Both the position numbers and the translations under genes were made by a program. Shown piece after piece: positions 48,317-57,113 of a stretch of 64,000 nt of DNA. The first letter of the stretch is position 1. Every line of letters starts with the position of its first letter. Under the pieces are notes generated by a model. The model saw nothing but the letters and a program-made list of their open reading frames with translations, was not told the origin of the DNA and made no database searches. This DNA is from WHSW01 sp963722175 (GTDB lineage Bacteria; Actinomycetota; Thermoleophilia; Solirubrobacterales; 70-9). The DNA is taken from contig CAVRKA010000004.1 of the NCBI GenBank assembly GCA_963722175.1, positions 434,001 to 498,000 on the forward strand. The letters run 5' to 3'.

Positions 48317-49030
48317 GTGTCGTTACGGCGTCGACAGACCCGATGGACTCCTGACCGGCTGACGCTGGGGCTCGCTGCCGCCGCGGTGGGGACCGCGGGG
48401 ACGGTCCTGGTCGGCCACGTCACCCGGATGACGCGGCGGCGGCTGGCCGCGGAGCACTTCGAGGAGTCCGCCGGCGTGCTCGAGAGTGCCGAACACGCGC
48501 TCGGCGCCGCGACGCAGGCGACGCAGGACTCGATCACGGTCGCGATCGAGGGTTACACCGCAGCGCCGAAACACGAAACGGTCCTCTTCAACCTGCTCAG
48601 CGGGTTCACCGGCGGGTTCGCGCTCATGCGGCTCTCTACGTGGGGCATCCGCAGCGGCTGGTGGCCGCTTGGCAATGTCCGCGTGGGTGGACACCACGTG
48701 CATCACTTCGTTCCCGGGATCCTGGTCGCGTTCGTCGCCGGCGGCGCCGGGCTGATCACCGGCAGCGAGCGGCTCGAGAAGGTGCTCGCGGTCCCATTCG
48801 GCGCCGGGATCGGGATGACCTTCGACGAGGCGGCCCTCCTTCTGGAGCTCGACGATGTCTATTGGAGCCGTGAGGGCCTGCTCAGCGTCCAGCTGAGCCT
48901 CGGGATCGCCGGCGTGCTGGGGGCGACGATCCTCGCCCTGCGGATGCTCGGGCGGGGCGAGCAAGAGTCCGAGCAGGCCGGCCTGATCCCCGACGAGACC
49001 GGCGAGTACCGGGTCCCCGAGCTCGCCTAG
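48317..49030 (+). CDS. Conserved integral membrane protein
   Basis: The 237-residue product has a basic N-terminus, a first hydrophobic helix, a helical stretch and then three to four further membrane helices. The loop VGGHHVHHFVPGILVAFVAGG with its His cluster and GMTFDEAALLLELDDVYWSREG recall actinobacterial integral membrane proteins of unknown function. The His and acidic residues could bind metal. The GTG start follows TAACGT by 8 bases. The GH31 gene begins 4 bases after its stop, so they may be co-expressed. Confidence 0.75.
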   Translation: MSLRRRQTRWTPDRLTLGLAAAAVGTAGTVLVGHVTRMTRRRLAAEHFEESAGVLESAEHALGAATQATQDSITVAIEGYTAAPKHETVLFNLLSGFTGGFALMRLSTWGIRSGWWPLGNVRVGGHHVHHFVPGILVAFVAGGAGLITGSERLEKVLAVPFGAGIGMTFDEAALLLELDDVYWSREGLLSVQLSLGIAGVLGATILALRMLGRGEQESEQAGLIPDETGEYRVPELA

Positions 49031-49034
49031 GGCC

Positions 49035-51539
49035 GTGCGGGGCCCGCTGCTGATCGCGATCGTCGCCGGGTCGTTGCTTGGCGCGGTTCCGGCGAGCGCC
49101 GCCCCCGAGCTCGACGGCGGAGCGTTGCGGGCGGAGGTCGGCACCGCCCCCTGGCACCTCGAGCTCACCGATGCGCACGGGAACACGGTCCTCTCCGAGA
49201 GCGCCACGACCTCCGCTGCAGGGGCGGGCACGCTCGGCTTTCGAACCGCTGCCGGCTGGGAGCACGCGACCAGCGTCCTGAGCTCCGGCAAGCAGGCCGG
49301 CAGGTTCACCGCCTCGCTCGCGACCACGGACCCGGCGCGGACGATCTCGGTCGCGCTCTTCAGCGACCTCGACGGGGTGATCGACCTCGACGCCGAGGTC
49401 GTCGGGCCGGGCGCGCCGGTGGAGGCGGTCGGGATCGGCTTCGAGGCGCGCGAGAACGAGCGCTACCTCGGCTTCGGCGAGCGTTCCAACGCCGCCGACC
49501 AGGGAGGCCGTGTGGTCGAGAACTACGTCTCCGACGGGCCCTTCCAGGCCGAGGAGTATCCGGTCATCAACCTCTTCACGCCGATCTGGGGCCTGCGCGA
49601 CGGCCACCCGGAGTCGACCTACTTCCCGGTGCCCTGGTTGCTCTCGACCGCCGGCTACGGGGTCCTCGTCGACGACCCGCGGACCAGCTACTTCCGCCTT
49701 CGCACCGACGACCCGGGAGTCTGGAGCGCCGAGGTCGCGGCCCTCCCCGAGAACGAGATCGGAGCGCCTTCCGCCTCGATCACGGGCCCGGTCAGCTTCC
49801 GCTTCTTCGCCGGGCCGAAGCCGGCCGACGCCCTGCGCCGGTTCACGGAGGCGACCGGCCACCAGCCGAAGCCCGCGGCGCCGTGGCTGCTGGGGCCGTG
49901 GTATCAGGCCGACGACGCTGAGCAGGTCGAGGTCGCCCAGCTGCAGGACGCCGACGCCCCGCTCTCGGCGCTGCAGACCTATACCCACTACCTGCCCTGC
50001 GGCGATCAACGCGGCCGGGAGGCGGCCGAGGCGGAGCGAATCGGCGCCGCCCACAGCGCCGGGATCGCGATCACCACCTACTTCAACCCGATGATCTGCA
50101 CCGACTACCAGCCCGCCTACGACCAGGCGGCGGGGGCCGGCCAGCTGACCCTGAACAGGGAGGGCGTGCCGTACCAGTACCGCTACGGCGCCGACATCGA
50201 CCAGGACTTCCGCGTCAGCCAGTTCGACTTCTTCACCAGCGCCGGGCGCGAGGGCTACGCCTCGTTGCTCGACCAGGCGGTCCGCGACGGCTACGACGGC
50301 TGGATGGAGGACTTCGGCGAGTACACGCCGCTGGACTCGGTCTCGGCCCCCGGCGCCGGCGACCTGCCGGGCTACTACGCCCACAACGAGTACGTGACCC
50401 GCTACCACTGCGCCGCTCATGACGCGATCAAGAACAAGCACCGCGCGGTGATCCGCTTCCAGCGCTCCGGCTGGACCGGCGCCGCGCCCTGCGCCCAGGT
50501 CGTCTGGGGCGGCGACCCGACGACCGGCTGGGGCTTCGACGGCCTGCGCTCGGTGGTCACCCAGGCGCTCTCGGCCGGGACGTCGGGAATCGGCATCTAC
50601 GGGTCGGACATCGGCGGGTTCTTCGCTCTCGGCTCGAACGCGCTCAGCCCCGAGCTCCTCACCCGCTGGGTTCAGCTCGGCGCCGCCTCGGTGGTGATGC
50701 GCACGCAGGCCAACGGCGTGGCGGTGCCGGCGAAGGACCGGCCGCAGGTGATCGATCCCGACCAGCTCGACAACTGGCGCCGCTACGCGAAGCTGCACAC
50801 GCAGCTGTATCCGTACCTGACCGCGGCGCTGCGGACGTACCGCCGCTCGGGCCTCCCGCCGATGCGCCACCTGGCGCTCGCCTATCCGAAGGACGGGAGC
50901 GCGGTGGCGCGCGAGGACGAGTTCCTGCTCGGCCCCGACCTGCTCGTCGCGCCGGTGCTCGAGCCCGGGGCGACCCAGCGGTCGGTGTACCTGCCGAAGG
51001 GCCGCTGGATCGACTTCTGGCGCTCGGTCGACTACCGCGAGGGCGGTGGCGGGCTTGCGGTCACCGACGCCAGGGAGCTGCGCGGCAAGCGTGAGGCGAC
51101 GGTCCCGGCGCCCCTCGACGAGCTGCCGTTGCTCGCCCGCGCGGGCGCGATCCTCCCGCTGCTGCCCCCCAGGGTCGACACGCTTGCCGACGACTACGGC
51201 AAGGGCGTCCGCGGCCTCGACACGCTGTCGGAGTCGAGCCGGAAGCTTCGTCTGCTCGCGTTCCCACGCGGCGACAGCACGGCGCGCTTCAACGAGGGTG
51301 AGAAGCTGCGGTCGACCGAGGCGCGTGGCGCGTGGCGCCTGGCGGTCGACGGCGATGTCCGGCGGACCTATCGCCTGCACGCGTCGCTGGAGACGCTGCG
51401 GGACCCGTTCGTCCCCTGTGCGGTCGAGCGCGACGGGCACGAGCTGGCGGCGAAGCAGTGGAGCTATGACCGGCAGGACGGCGTGCTCAAGGTCAGGTTC
51501 GGCGGGCGCGACGTGACCATGACCGCGCTCCGCTGCTAG
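49035..51539 (+). CDS. Secreted glycoside hydrolase family 31 (alpha-glucosidase/xylosidase)
   Basis: The 834-residue product has a signal peptide (1-21). GH31 parts follow in order: N-terminal beta-sandwich, (beta/alpha)8 barrel with WMEDFGEYTP (nucleophile Asp), GIGIYGSDIGGFFALG (acid/base loop) and the C-terminal beta domains with LLGPDLLVAPVLEPGATQRSVYLPKGRWIDFW. It should be an active, exported alpha-glycosidase acting on maltooligosaccharide-like or xyloside substrates; specificity is not readable. The GTG start is 4 bases after the membrane protein gene. Its TAG shares a CTAG with the RibD-like gene. Confidence 0.93.
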   Translation: MRGPLLIAIVAGSLLGAVPASAAPELDGGALRAEVGTAPWHLELTDAHGNTVLSESATTSAAGAGTLGFRTAAGWEHATSVLSSGKQAGRFTASLATTDPARTISVALFSDLDGVIDLDAEVVGPGAPVEAVGIGFEARENERYLGFGERSNAADQGGRVVENYVSDGPFQAEEYPVINLFTPIWGLRDGHPESTYFPVPWLLSTAGYGVLVDDPRTSYFRLRTDDPGVWSAEVAALPENEIGAPSASITGPVSFRFFAGPKPADALRRFTEATGHQPKPAAPWLLGPWYQADDAEQVEVAQLQDADAPLSALQTYTHYLPCGDQRGREAAEAERIGAAHSAGIAITTYFNPMICTDYQPAYDQAAGAGQLTLNREGVPYQYRYGADIDQDFRVSQFDFFTSAGREGYASLLDQAVRDGYDGWMEDFGEYTPLDSVSAPGAGDLPGYYAHNEYVTRYHCAAHDAIKNKHRAVIRFQRSGWTGAAPCAQVVWGGDPTTGWGFDGLRSVVTQALSAGTSGIGIYGSDIGGFFALGSNALSPELLTRWVQLGAASVVMRTQANGVAVPAKDRPQVIDPDQLDNWRRYAKLHTQLYPYLTAALRTYRRSGLPPMRHLALAYPKDGSAVAREDEFLLGPDLLVAPVLEPGATQRSVYLPKGRWIDFWRSVDYREGGGGLAVTDARELRGKREATVPAPLDELPLLARAGAILPLLPPRVDTLADDYGKGVRGLDTLSESSRKLRLLAFPRGDSTARFNEGEKLRSTEARGAWRLAVDGDVRRTYRLHASLETLRDPFVPCAVERDGHELAAKQWSYDRQDGVLKVRFGGRDVTMTALRC

Positions 51540-52267
51540 GAGCGCGGCACCAGATAGCGCGCGAACAGCTCGCCGGTTGAGTCATCGCTCAGCAGCCAGC
51601 CGAGCTCGAGTCCGCGTTCGTCCTCCGCGAGCTCGGAGACGAGCCCGGGGCCGACCCCGCCGGCGAGCTTGGGGGCGTGGGTGACGAACAGCTCGTCGAT
51701 GAGGGCCTCGTCGATCAGCTGGCCGTGCAACCGCGGCCCGCCCTCGCAGAGCAGCGCCCGGATGCCGTGGTTGGCGCGCAGGTCCGCGAGGAGCGCGGTC
51801 AAGTCGACCCCGTCGCGATGCCGCACCACCTCTACCGACGTCGCGGTCTCGGGCGGGTCGTCGGGCGAGGCGGTTGCGACGAGCACCCGGCACTTGCCCT
51901 CCGCGAACAATGGCGCGTCCCACGGCAGGTCGAGCCGCCCCGAGACGATCACCAGCAACGGGTCCTCGGCCAGCCCCGCTTGACGGCGCTGCTCGCGCTT
52001 CGCCGGGTCGCCGATCACGCGTCCGTAGCGCTCGGCGCGCATCGTCCCGGCGCCGATCATCACCGCGTCGACCAGGGTCCGCAGGGCGATCAGCATCGCC
52101 GTGTCGGCGTCCGAGCCGATCGCGCCCGATCGCCCGGCGATCGTCGCGTGGCCGTCGAGGGTGATCGCGAAGTTGGTGATCACGTACGGGCGGTCGTCGT
52201 GCGCCAGGGCGACCAGGTCGAGGGAGCCGACCTGCTCGGCGATCGTCGTCTGTGCGCACTCGGGCAC
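51536..52267 (-). CDS. RibD C-terminal/dihydrofolate-reductase-like reductase
   Basis: The 243-residue product (from the GTG at 52267) has the pyrimidine-reductase fold of RibD: RPYVITNFAITLDGHATI, ALRTLVDAVMIGAGTMRAERYGR, LLCEGGPRLHGQLIDEALIDELFVTHAPKLAGG. This NADPH-dependent family includes the second step of riboflavin synthesis, but no deaminase domain is attached. The reading frame continues without stop to a CTG at 52309 that overlaps the RpiB-like stop (CTGA) and adds LSIPVDLDTPVRRV; translation from CTG is possible. Coupled with the RpiB-like gene. Confidence 0.85.
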   Translation of the reverse strand: MPECAQTTIAEQVGSLDLVALAHDDRPYVITNFAITLDGHATIAGRSGAIGSDADTAMLIALRTLVDAVMIGAGTMRAERYGRVIGDPAKREQRRQAGLAEDPLLVIVSGRLDLPWDAPLFAEGKCRVLVATASPDDPPETATSVEVVRHRDGVDLTALLADLRANHGIRALLCEGGPRLHGQLIDEALIDELFVTHAPKLAGGVGPGLVSELAEDERGLELGWLLSDDSTGELFARYLVPRS

Positions 52268-52305
52268 GACGCGGCGGACCGGGGTGTCGAGGTCGACGGG
52301 GATGC

Positions 52306-52755
52306 TCAGGCGCTCCGCGACTCGATCTCGGCGAGGTGGCCGATGTTGTCCCGGTCGTCATCGTCGGGTGACGGCTCGCCGGCGAACCAGGCGTCGAGGA
52401 TCTCGGTCAGCTCCGCCTCCGACGTGGTCCGCAGGCTGAGCGCGAGCACGTTGGCGTCGTTCCACCGCCGGGCGCCGGCGGCGGTCGCCGCGTCGGTGCA
52501 CAGCGCGGCCCGGATCCCACCGACCTTGTTCGCGGCGATCGAGGCGCCGGTCCCCGTCCAGCAGCAGACGACTCCCTGCTCGGCACGGCCGCCGGCGACG
52601 TCGCGCGCCGCCGCCTCGCTCGCCCAGGCCCAGTCGTCGCGCTCGTCGTCGGCGAGCGCCCCATGGGCGATCGGCTCGTGCCCGCGGCGCCGCAACTCGT
52701 CGATCACGACCGCGGCGATCCCGGTGCGCTCATCTGCGGCGACAGCGATCCGCAC
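52306..52755 (-). CDS. rpiB: RpiB/LacA/LacB family sugar-phosphate isomerase
   Basis: The 149-residue product begins VRIAVAADERTG and has the RpiB core CCWTGTGASIAANKVGGIRAALCTDAATAAGARRWNDANVLALSLR. This includes the catalytic Cys region and the Asn-Asp-Ala-Asn anion site. It likely interconverts ribose- and ribulose-5-phosphate, the precursor of riboflavin, which fits its coupling to a RibD-like gene. The GTG at 52755 has TACCAT 6 bases upstream; the longer open frame runs into the divergent GH15 promoter. An acidic tail (EPSPDDDDRDN) is unusual. Confidence 0.87.
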   Translation of the reverse strand: MRIAVAADERTGIAAVVIDELRRRGHEPIAHGALADDERDDWAWASEAAARDVAGGRAEQGVVCCWTGTGASIAANKVGGIRAALCTDAATAAGARRWNDANVLALSLRTTSEAELTEILDAWFAGEPSPDDDDRDNIGHLAEIESRSA

Positions 52756-52761
52756 GCGTCG

Positions 52762-52767
52762 ATGGTA
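52762..52767 (-). promoter_or_regulatory. Candidate -10 of the rpiB-ribD pair
   Basis: Minus-strand TACCAT ends 6 bases before the GTG at 52755; spacing fits a leaderless mRNA and supports this start. Confidence 0.45.
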
Positions 52768-52807
52768 GTCAGAGCCTGTCTCGGCAGGTGATCGCACGCC
52801 CGGATGA

Positions 52808-52844
52808 ACGTCAGGACGCATCGCGTCCCGCTCGGTCCTGACGT
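52808..52844. promoter_or_regulatory. Operator-like inverted repeat in the rpiB/GH15 divergent gap
   Basis: Arms ACGTCAGGAC (52808-52817) and GTCCTGACGT (52835-52844) are perfect complements, 17 bases apart. It lies between two divergent genes with -10-like elements on both sides, so it is placed to control both. Confidence 0.45.
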
Positions 52845-52871
52845 CCACCGGGCGCACGCCCCCTCCCGAGA

Positions 52872-52877
52872 TAGGCT
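52872..52877 (+). promoter_or_regulatory. Candidate -10 of the GH15 gene
   Basis: TAGGCT ends 8 bases before the ATG at 52886, part of the recurrent short-leader pattern. Confidence 0.4.
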
Positions 52878-52885
52878 CATCGTCC

Positions 52886-54781
52886 ATGCAGCCAGGGGGA
52901 TTCCCGCCGATCGCCGAGTACGGCTTCCTCTCCGATTGCCACACCGGGGCCCTCGTCGCCGCGGATGGCGCGGTCGAGTGGATGTGCGTTCCCCGCTTCG
53001 ACTCGCCGAGCATCTTCGGCGCTGTCCTCGACCGGGGGGCGGGCCGGTTCCGCATCGGCCCCGACGAGGTCGTCCCGGTCGCGCGCCGCTATCAGCCCGG
53101 GACGAACATCATCGAGACCACCTGGGCCACCAAGACCGGCTGGCTGGTGGTCGCCGACGCGCTCACGATCGGCCCGTGGCGGCCGCGGGAGGACGATCCC
53201 CACGAACGCCCGCCGCCGGACCTCGACGCGGAGTGCGTGCTGGTCCGCATGGCCACCTGCGTGCAGGGCGAGGTGGGGATCGAATTCAGCTGCCATCCCC
53301 GCTTCGACTACGGGCGCGCCTCGCCGGAGTGGGAGCTCGCCGAGGACCGTCACTCGGCCCGCACGACGGCGGAGGGACAGCCCGAGCTCGTTCTGACGAC
53401 CAACCTCAACATGGGGATCGAGATCGAGCGCGCCGAGGCGAGGCACATGCTGAAGGACGGCGAGAGCTGCTTCGTCGCGCTGGCGTGGAGCGCCGACCCG
53501 ATCCCGCCGAAGACGGTCGACGAGGCGCAGGAGCGACTCGACCGGACCGCGGACTACTGGCGCCGCTGGCTCGTCAGCGGCGACTTCCCGGACCACCCCT
53601 GGCGGATTCACCTCCAGCGCTCCGCGCTGGTCCTGAAGGGCCTCACGTACGCGCCCACCGGGGCGCTGGTCGCGGCGCTCACGGCATCGCTTCCCGAGAC
53701 CCCGGGCGGCGAGCGCAACTGGGACTACCGCTATATGTGGATCCGCGACGCGACCTTCGCCCTGTGGGCCATGCACGTGCTCGGCTTCGACGCGGAGGCC
53801 CAAGACTTCGCCCGCTTCATCGGCGACATCTGCTACGAGCACGGCAACGAACTGCAGATCATGTACGGCATCGGGGGGGAGCGCGACCTGACCGAGTCGA
53901 CCCTCGACCACCTGGGCGGCTACGGCGGCGCGAAGCCGGTGCGGATCGGCAACGGCGCCTTCGACCAGCAGCAGAACGACGTGTACGGGGCGCTCGTCGA
54001 CTCGCTCTACATCCACACCCGCGCCGATCGCGCGATCCCGCCGCAGGTCTGGCCGATCATCGCCGCCCAGGTCAGGCGCGCGGCCGAGGTCTGGAGGAAC
54101 CCCGACCAGGGGATCTGGGAGGCGCGCGGACCGGCCAAGCACTACGTGTCGTCGAAGCTGATGTGCTGGGTGGCGGTCGACCGCGGCGCCCGGCTGGCGA
54201 AGCGCGTGCCCGACAGCGAAGACGAGGCCGCGGGCTGGGCGGAGCTGGCGGAGGAGATCCGGGCCGACATCCTCGAGCACGGGGTCAAGGACGGAGTGAT
54301 GCGCCAGCACTACGACACCGACGCGCTCGACGCGTCAGTGCTGCTCGCGCCGCTGGTCCGCTTCCTGCCCCCCGACCACGAGGTCACGCGCAAGACAGTG
54401 CTCGCGGTCGCCGACGGGCTGACCGAGCACGGGCTCGTGCTCCGGTACCGCGTCGACGAGACCGAGGACGGCCTGCACGGCGAGGAGGGGACGTTCGCGA
54501 TCTGCTCGTTCTGGCTCGTCTCGGCCCTCTCGGAGATCGGCGAGGCCGCAAAGGCGCGGGAGCTGTGCGAGAAGCTGCTCGCGATCGCCGGCCCGCTGCG
54601 CCTCTACGGCGAGGAGATCGAGCCCCGCAGCCACGCCCACCTGGGTAACTTTCCGCAGGCGTTCACGCACCTGGCGCTGATCAACGCGGTCGCGCACGTG
54701 ATCGCTGACGAGCAGCGGCCCGACGACACGGCCGGCCGCACCGCGGTCTTCACCGAGCTGCGCGAGCGGACGACGGGCTAG
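52886..54781 (+). CDS. Glycoside hydrolase family 15 (glucoamylase/trehalase-like)
   Basis: The 631-residue cytoplasmic product begins PPIAEYGFLSDCHTGALVAADGAVEWMCVPRFDSPSIF, the N-terminal beta domain of bacterial GH15 proteins. It has the (alpha/alpha)6 barrel with GGERNWDYRYMWIRDATFALWAM (substrate Arg/Asp), NGAFDQQQNDVYGALVDSLY and GEEGTFAICSFWLVSALSEIG (catalytic Glu region). The closing LRLYGEEIEPRSHAHLGNFPQAFTHLALI holds the second Glu. Family members act on starch-type oligosaccharides or trehalose. The start is set by the N-terminal motif. It converges with the lipase gene. Confidence 0.92.
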   Translation: MQPGGFPPIAEYGFLSDCHTGALVAADGAVEWMCVPRFDSPSIFGAVLDRGAGRFRIGPDEVVPVARRYQPGTNIIETTWATKTGWLVVADALTIGPWRPREDDPHERPPPDLDAECVLVRMATCVQGEVGIEFSCHPRFDYGRASPEWELAEDRHSARTTAEGQPELVLTTNLNMGIEIERAEARHMLKDGESCFVALAWSADPIPPKTVDEAQERLDRTADYWRRWLVSGDFPDHPWRIHLQRSALVLKGLTYAPTGALVAALTASLPETPGGERNWDYRYMWIRDATFALWAMHVLGFDAEAQDFARFIGDICYEHGNELQIMYGIGGERDLTESTLDHLGGYGGAKPVRIGNGAFDQQQNDVYGALVDSLYIHTRADRAIPPQVWPIIAAQVRRAAEVWRNPDQGIWEARGPAKHYVSSKLMCWVAVDRGARLAKRVPDSEDEAAGWAELAEEIRADILEHGVKDGVMRQHYDTDALDASVLLAPLVRFLPPDHEVTRKTVLAVADGLTEHGLVLRYRVDETEDGLHGEEGTFAICSFWLVSALSEIGEAAKARELCEKLLAIAGPLRLYGEEIEPRSHAHLGNFPQAFTHLALINAVAHVIADEQRPDDTAGRTAVFTELRERTTG

Positions 54782-54785
54782 CCGC

Positions 54786-56126
54786 CTAGCCGCGCGGCTT
54801 GTACGCCTTCGCGGGGTAGTCCTTGAAGTAGACCGAGTTGGTGTCGCCGCCGGACGGCCAGTTGGGGACGTTGGTGGTGATCGAGTGGCGCCGGTTGCCG
54901 CGCATCGTCTCGGTGACCGCGATCGTCCCACTCGCGTCGGGGCTCGCGGCCATGTAGTTGTCGACCGCGGTCAGGAAGGAGATCGAGTTGAAGGGGGACA
55001 GCGAGGCGCTCGTGTCGCTGGCGCCGTCGGAGTTGTTGTCGAAGTTGAACACCGCGAGGATCCGCCGCCGCCGCGGCGCCGTCTGCGGGTTGATCACCTC
55101 GAGTCCGCCGACCGTCAGCGAGTCGATGAACCCCGGGTCCTCGCCGTCGCCCCAGAACTCGCGCATCCTGGTCACGGTCACGTTCGTGTGGTTGGGGCCC
55201 GTGTCGATGAACGGCCTCAGCACCGGTGCATCGAGCACCCGGTAGAAATGGTCGTCGCGCTCGAACGGCTCCGGGTAGTTGTGGACCGTGTAGTCCGATC
55301 CGGCGCGGGTGAGCGCGAACTCGTAGTGCTTGCGGCCGTCGACCTCGAGCGGCCCGAACGACCCGTCCGGACCGAGGGTGAGCGAGTAGAGCGCGTCGCC
55401 GCGACGGTGGCCGGTCGCGGGCTCGACCTCGTAGAGCTCGAGCAGTCCGCCAGCCGCGCCCTCGTTGTCCGGAAACACGGAGGCGCGGCCGGCGACCGTG
55501 ACCTTGGAGGGCTTTTCGGGGAGCACGTTCTTGGTCTCCGGGCGCGCGCCGTTGAGAAACTCGTAGACCGAGGCGAAGGACTCGCGCGAGGTGGTCACCT
55601 CGGTGTGCGCCTTGTTGGGGAAGCGGACGTTCTCCGCACCGCCGATCACGCGGTCGGGATCGCCCTCGCCCCAGATCGCCAGGGCCGGGACGCCGCCCGG
55701 CGGCGACTCCGCCGTGCGACCGTCGAAGTTGACGTAGCGGCGCACCGCCGCGGCGCGCTCCGCCGAGCTGCCGAGGTAGCTGTGCATGACCGTGGTCCCA
55801 CGCGAGTGGGCGAGCACGTCGACCTGGGCGGCACCCGTCTGCGCCTTGACCTCCGCGATGAATCCGTCGAGGTTGGCGATCGCGGCGTCGTTGGAGCCGA
55901 CGCTGGTGTCGTACTCGTAGGCGAACAGCCGGCCATGGGGGTAGCCGTTCGAGGTGAAGCGCATCGCGTTGCTCTCGAACTGCTGCGCGGAGCCGGAGTT
56001 GCCGTGGACGAAGATCACGGGGACCGGCTTCGACTTCGCGACGGCCTGCGACGCCGCGCCGGCGATCGCCATCGCCGCGATCGTTGCGGCGAGGATCGCC
56101 CGCCTGAGCCGGTTCCCTGCGCGCAT
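54786..56126 (-). CDS. Secreted lipase-like alpha/beta-hydrolase
   Basis: The 446-residue product has a signal peptide (1-30), then VPVIFVHGNSGSAQQFESNAMRF as oxyanion strand and nucleophile elbow VDVLAHSRGTTVMHSYL (Ser in A-H-S-R-G). IWGEGDPDRVIGG supplies a probable Asp and FPNKAHTEV the His. The 200-residue C-terminal region is beta-rich, as in the Archaeoglobus-type lipase with a lipid-binding C-terminal domain. It is probably an exported lipase or esterase. TAGGAT lies 6 bases before ATG, fixing the start. Confidence 0.87.
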   Translation of the reverse strand: MRAGNRLRRAILAATIAAMAIAGAASQAVAKSKPVPVIFVHGNSGSAQQFESNAMRFTSNGYPHGRLFAYEYDTSVGSNDAAIANLDGFIAEVKAQTGAAQVDVLAHSRGTTVMHSYLGSSAERAAAVRRYVNFDGRTAESPPGGVPALAIWGEGDPDRVIGGAENVRFPNKAHTEVTTSRESFASVYEFLNGARPETKNVLPEKPSKVTVAGRASVFPDNEGAAGGLLELYEVEPATGHRRGDALYSLTLGPDGSFGPLEVDGRKHYEFALTRAGSDYTVHNYPEPFERDDHFYRVLDAPVLRPFIDTGPNHTNVTVTRMREFWGDGEDPGFIDSLTVGGLEVINPQTAPRRRRILAVFNFDNNSDGASDTSASLSPFNSISFLTAVDNYMAASPDASGTIAVTETMRGNRRHSITTNVPNWPSGGDTNSVYFKDYPAKAYKPRG

Positions 56127-56132
56127 GCCTGA

Positions 56133-56138
56133 ATCCTA
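56133..56138 (-). promoter_or_regulatory. Candidate -10 of the lipase gene
   Basis: Minus-strand TAGGAT ends 6 bases before the ATG at 56126, which suits a leaderless transcript. It overlaps the last codons of the upstream sulfotransferase gene. Confidence 0.45.
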
Positions 56139-57113
56139 CGAAAGCCAGCCGAACCGCCGGCCCGTGATCCGCTCGAGCTCGGCGAGGTCGTCGGCGAGCA
56201 GGTCCGCGAGGCGGCTGCGCAGCTCGGCGGGGAGCTCGGGCTTCGGCGCCGGGCCCTTGCCCGGGTCATGGACGAGTCGCTCGACCATCCAGCGCAGCGA
56301 CTCGGGCAGGCGGTCGAAGTTGCGGTCGAGCGCCCGCAGCCCGGGCAGCCGCACCGCGCGGTCCATGAGCCGGAAGCCGCCCTCCTGCTTGGCGCTGCCG
56401 GTCTCCCACTCGCGCTCGAACTGCTCGGAGCTGAAGTCGGCGCCGACGCCGCAGAACTTGAACACCCGCCGCACCGTCGTCTCGCGCTCGGAGGCGAGCT
56501 CGGCGTTGTCGACGATCAGCACCTGCGCGCGGTCGAAGGTCGACAGGTACGGCTGGATCTGCATCGCGTAGCGACTGCGGGCGACGTATGCCGAGTCCGG
56601 GTCGGCCACCGCGGCCTCGATCGGCCGCGACTCGTAGCCGCCACCGACGTTGTGGAGGTAGTGCGAAAGGATGCGCTCGATCGGGTCACGGACCATGTAG
56701 ACGATCCGCGCCTGGCCGCCGAGCAGCTGGCGCATCCGCTCGGCGACGCCCGCAAACCGCGGCAGGTTGGTGTAGTGCGGCGAGGACTCGCCGCGGACCG
56801 GCGACGTGCGATCGAAGTGGCTCGCGTACCACTCCGGCCCGAGGTCCCAGTTGAGCTCGGAAACGAAGAAGTTGAGCTCCTTCGGTCGCGACATCGCGAT
56901 CTGCGGGTGCAGGTTGAGGTAGTGGTGCAGGCTGGTCGTCCCGCACTTCAGACCGCCGATGATGATCAGGTTCGGGAGCTCGCCGTGGCGCTCGGCCTGA
57001 CGGCGGCGGCGATTCAGGTGGCGACGCTCGGCGGCGAAGCGCTCCCGCGCTCGCGCCACCATCGCCTCGTCTGCCGGGTCGCGCGCGCCAGCGGAAGCGC
57101 TAGCCGCCGGCAC
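56136..57113 (-). CDS. Sulfotransferase family protein
   Basis: The 325-residue product transfers sulfate from PAPS to a hydroxyl or amine. The 5'-phosphosulfate loop LIIIGGLKCGTTSLHHYLNLHP and the 3'-phosphate site YMVRDPIERILSHYLHNVGGGYES are both present, with the PKELNFFVSE segment between. It matches heparan/glycolipid-type sulfotransferases; the acceptor is unknown. The GTG at 57113 overlaps the dehalogenase stop by 14 bases; an ATG at 57062 is an alternative that would lose 17 poorly conserved residues. Confidence 0.87.
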   Translation of the reverse strand: MPAASASAGARDPADEAMVARARERFAAERRHLNRRRRQAERHGELPNLIIIGGLKCGTTSLHHYLNLHPQIAMSRPKELNFFVSELNWDLGPEWYASHFDRTSPVRGESSPHYTNLPRFAGVAERMRQLLGGQARIVYMVRDPIERILSHYLHNVGGGYESRPIEAAVADPDSAYVARSRYAMQIQPYLSTFDRAQVLIVDNAELASERETTVRRVFKFCGVGADFSSEQFEREWETGSAKQEGGFRLMDRAVRLPGLRALDRNFDRLPESLRWMVERLVHDPGKGPAPKPELPAELRSRLADLLADDLAELERITGRRFGWLS

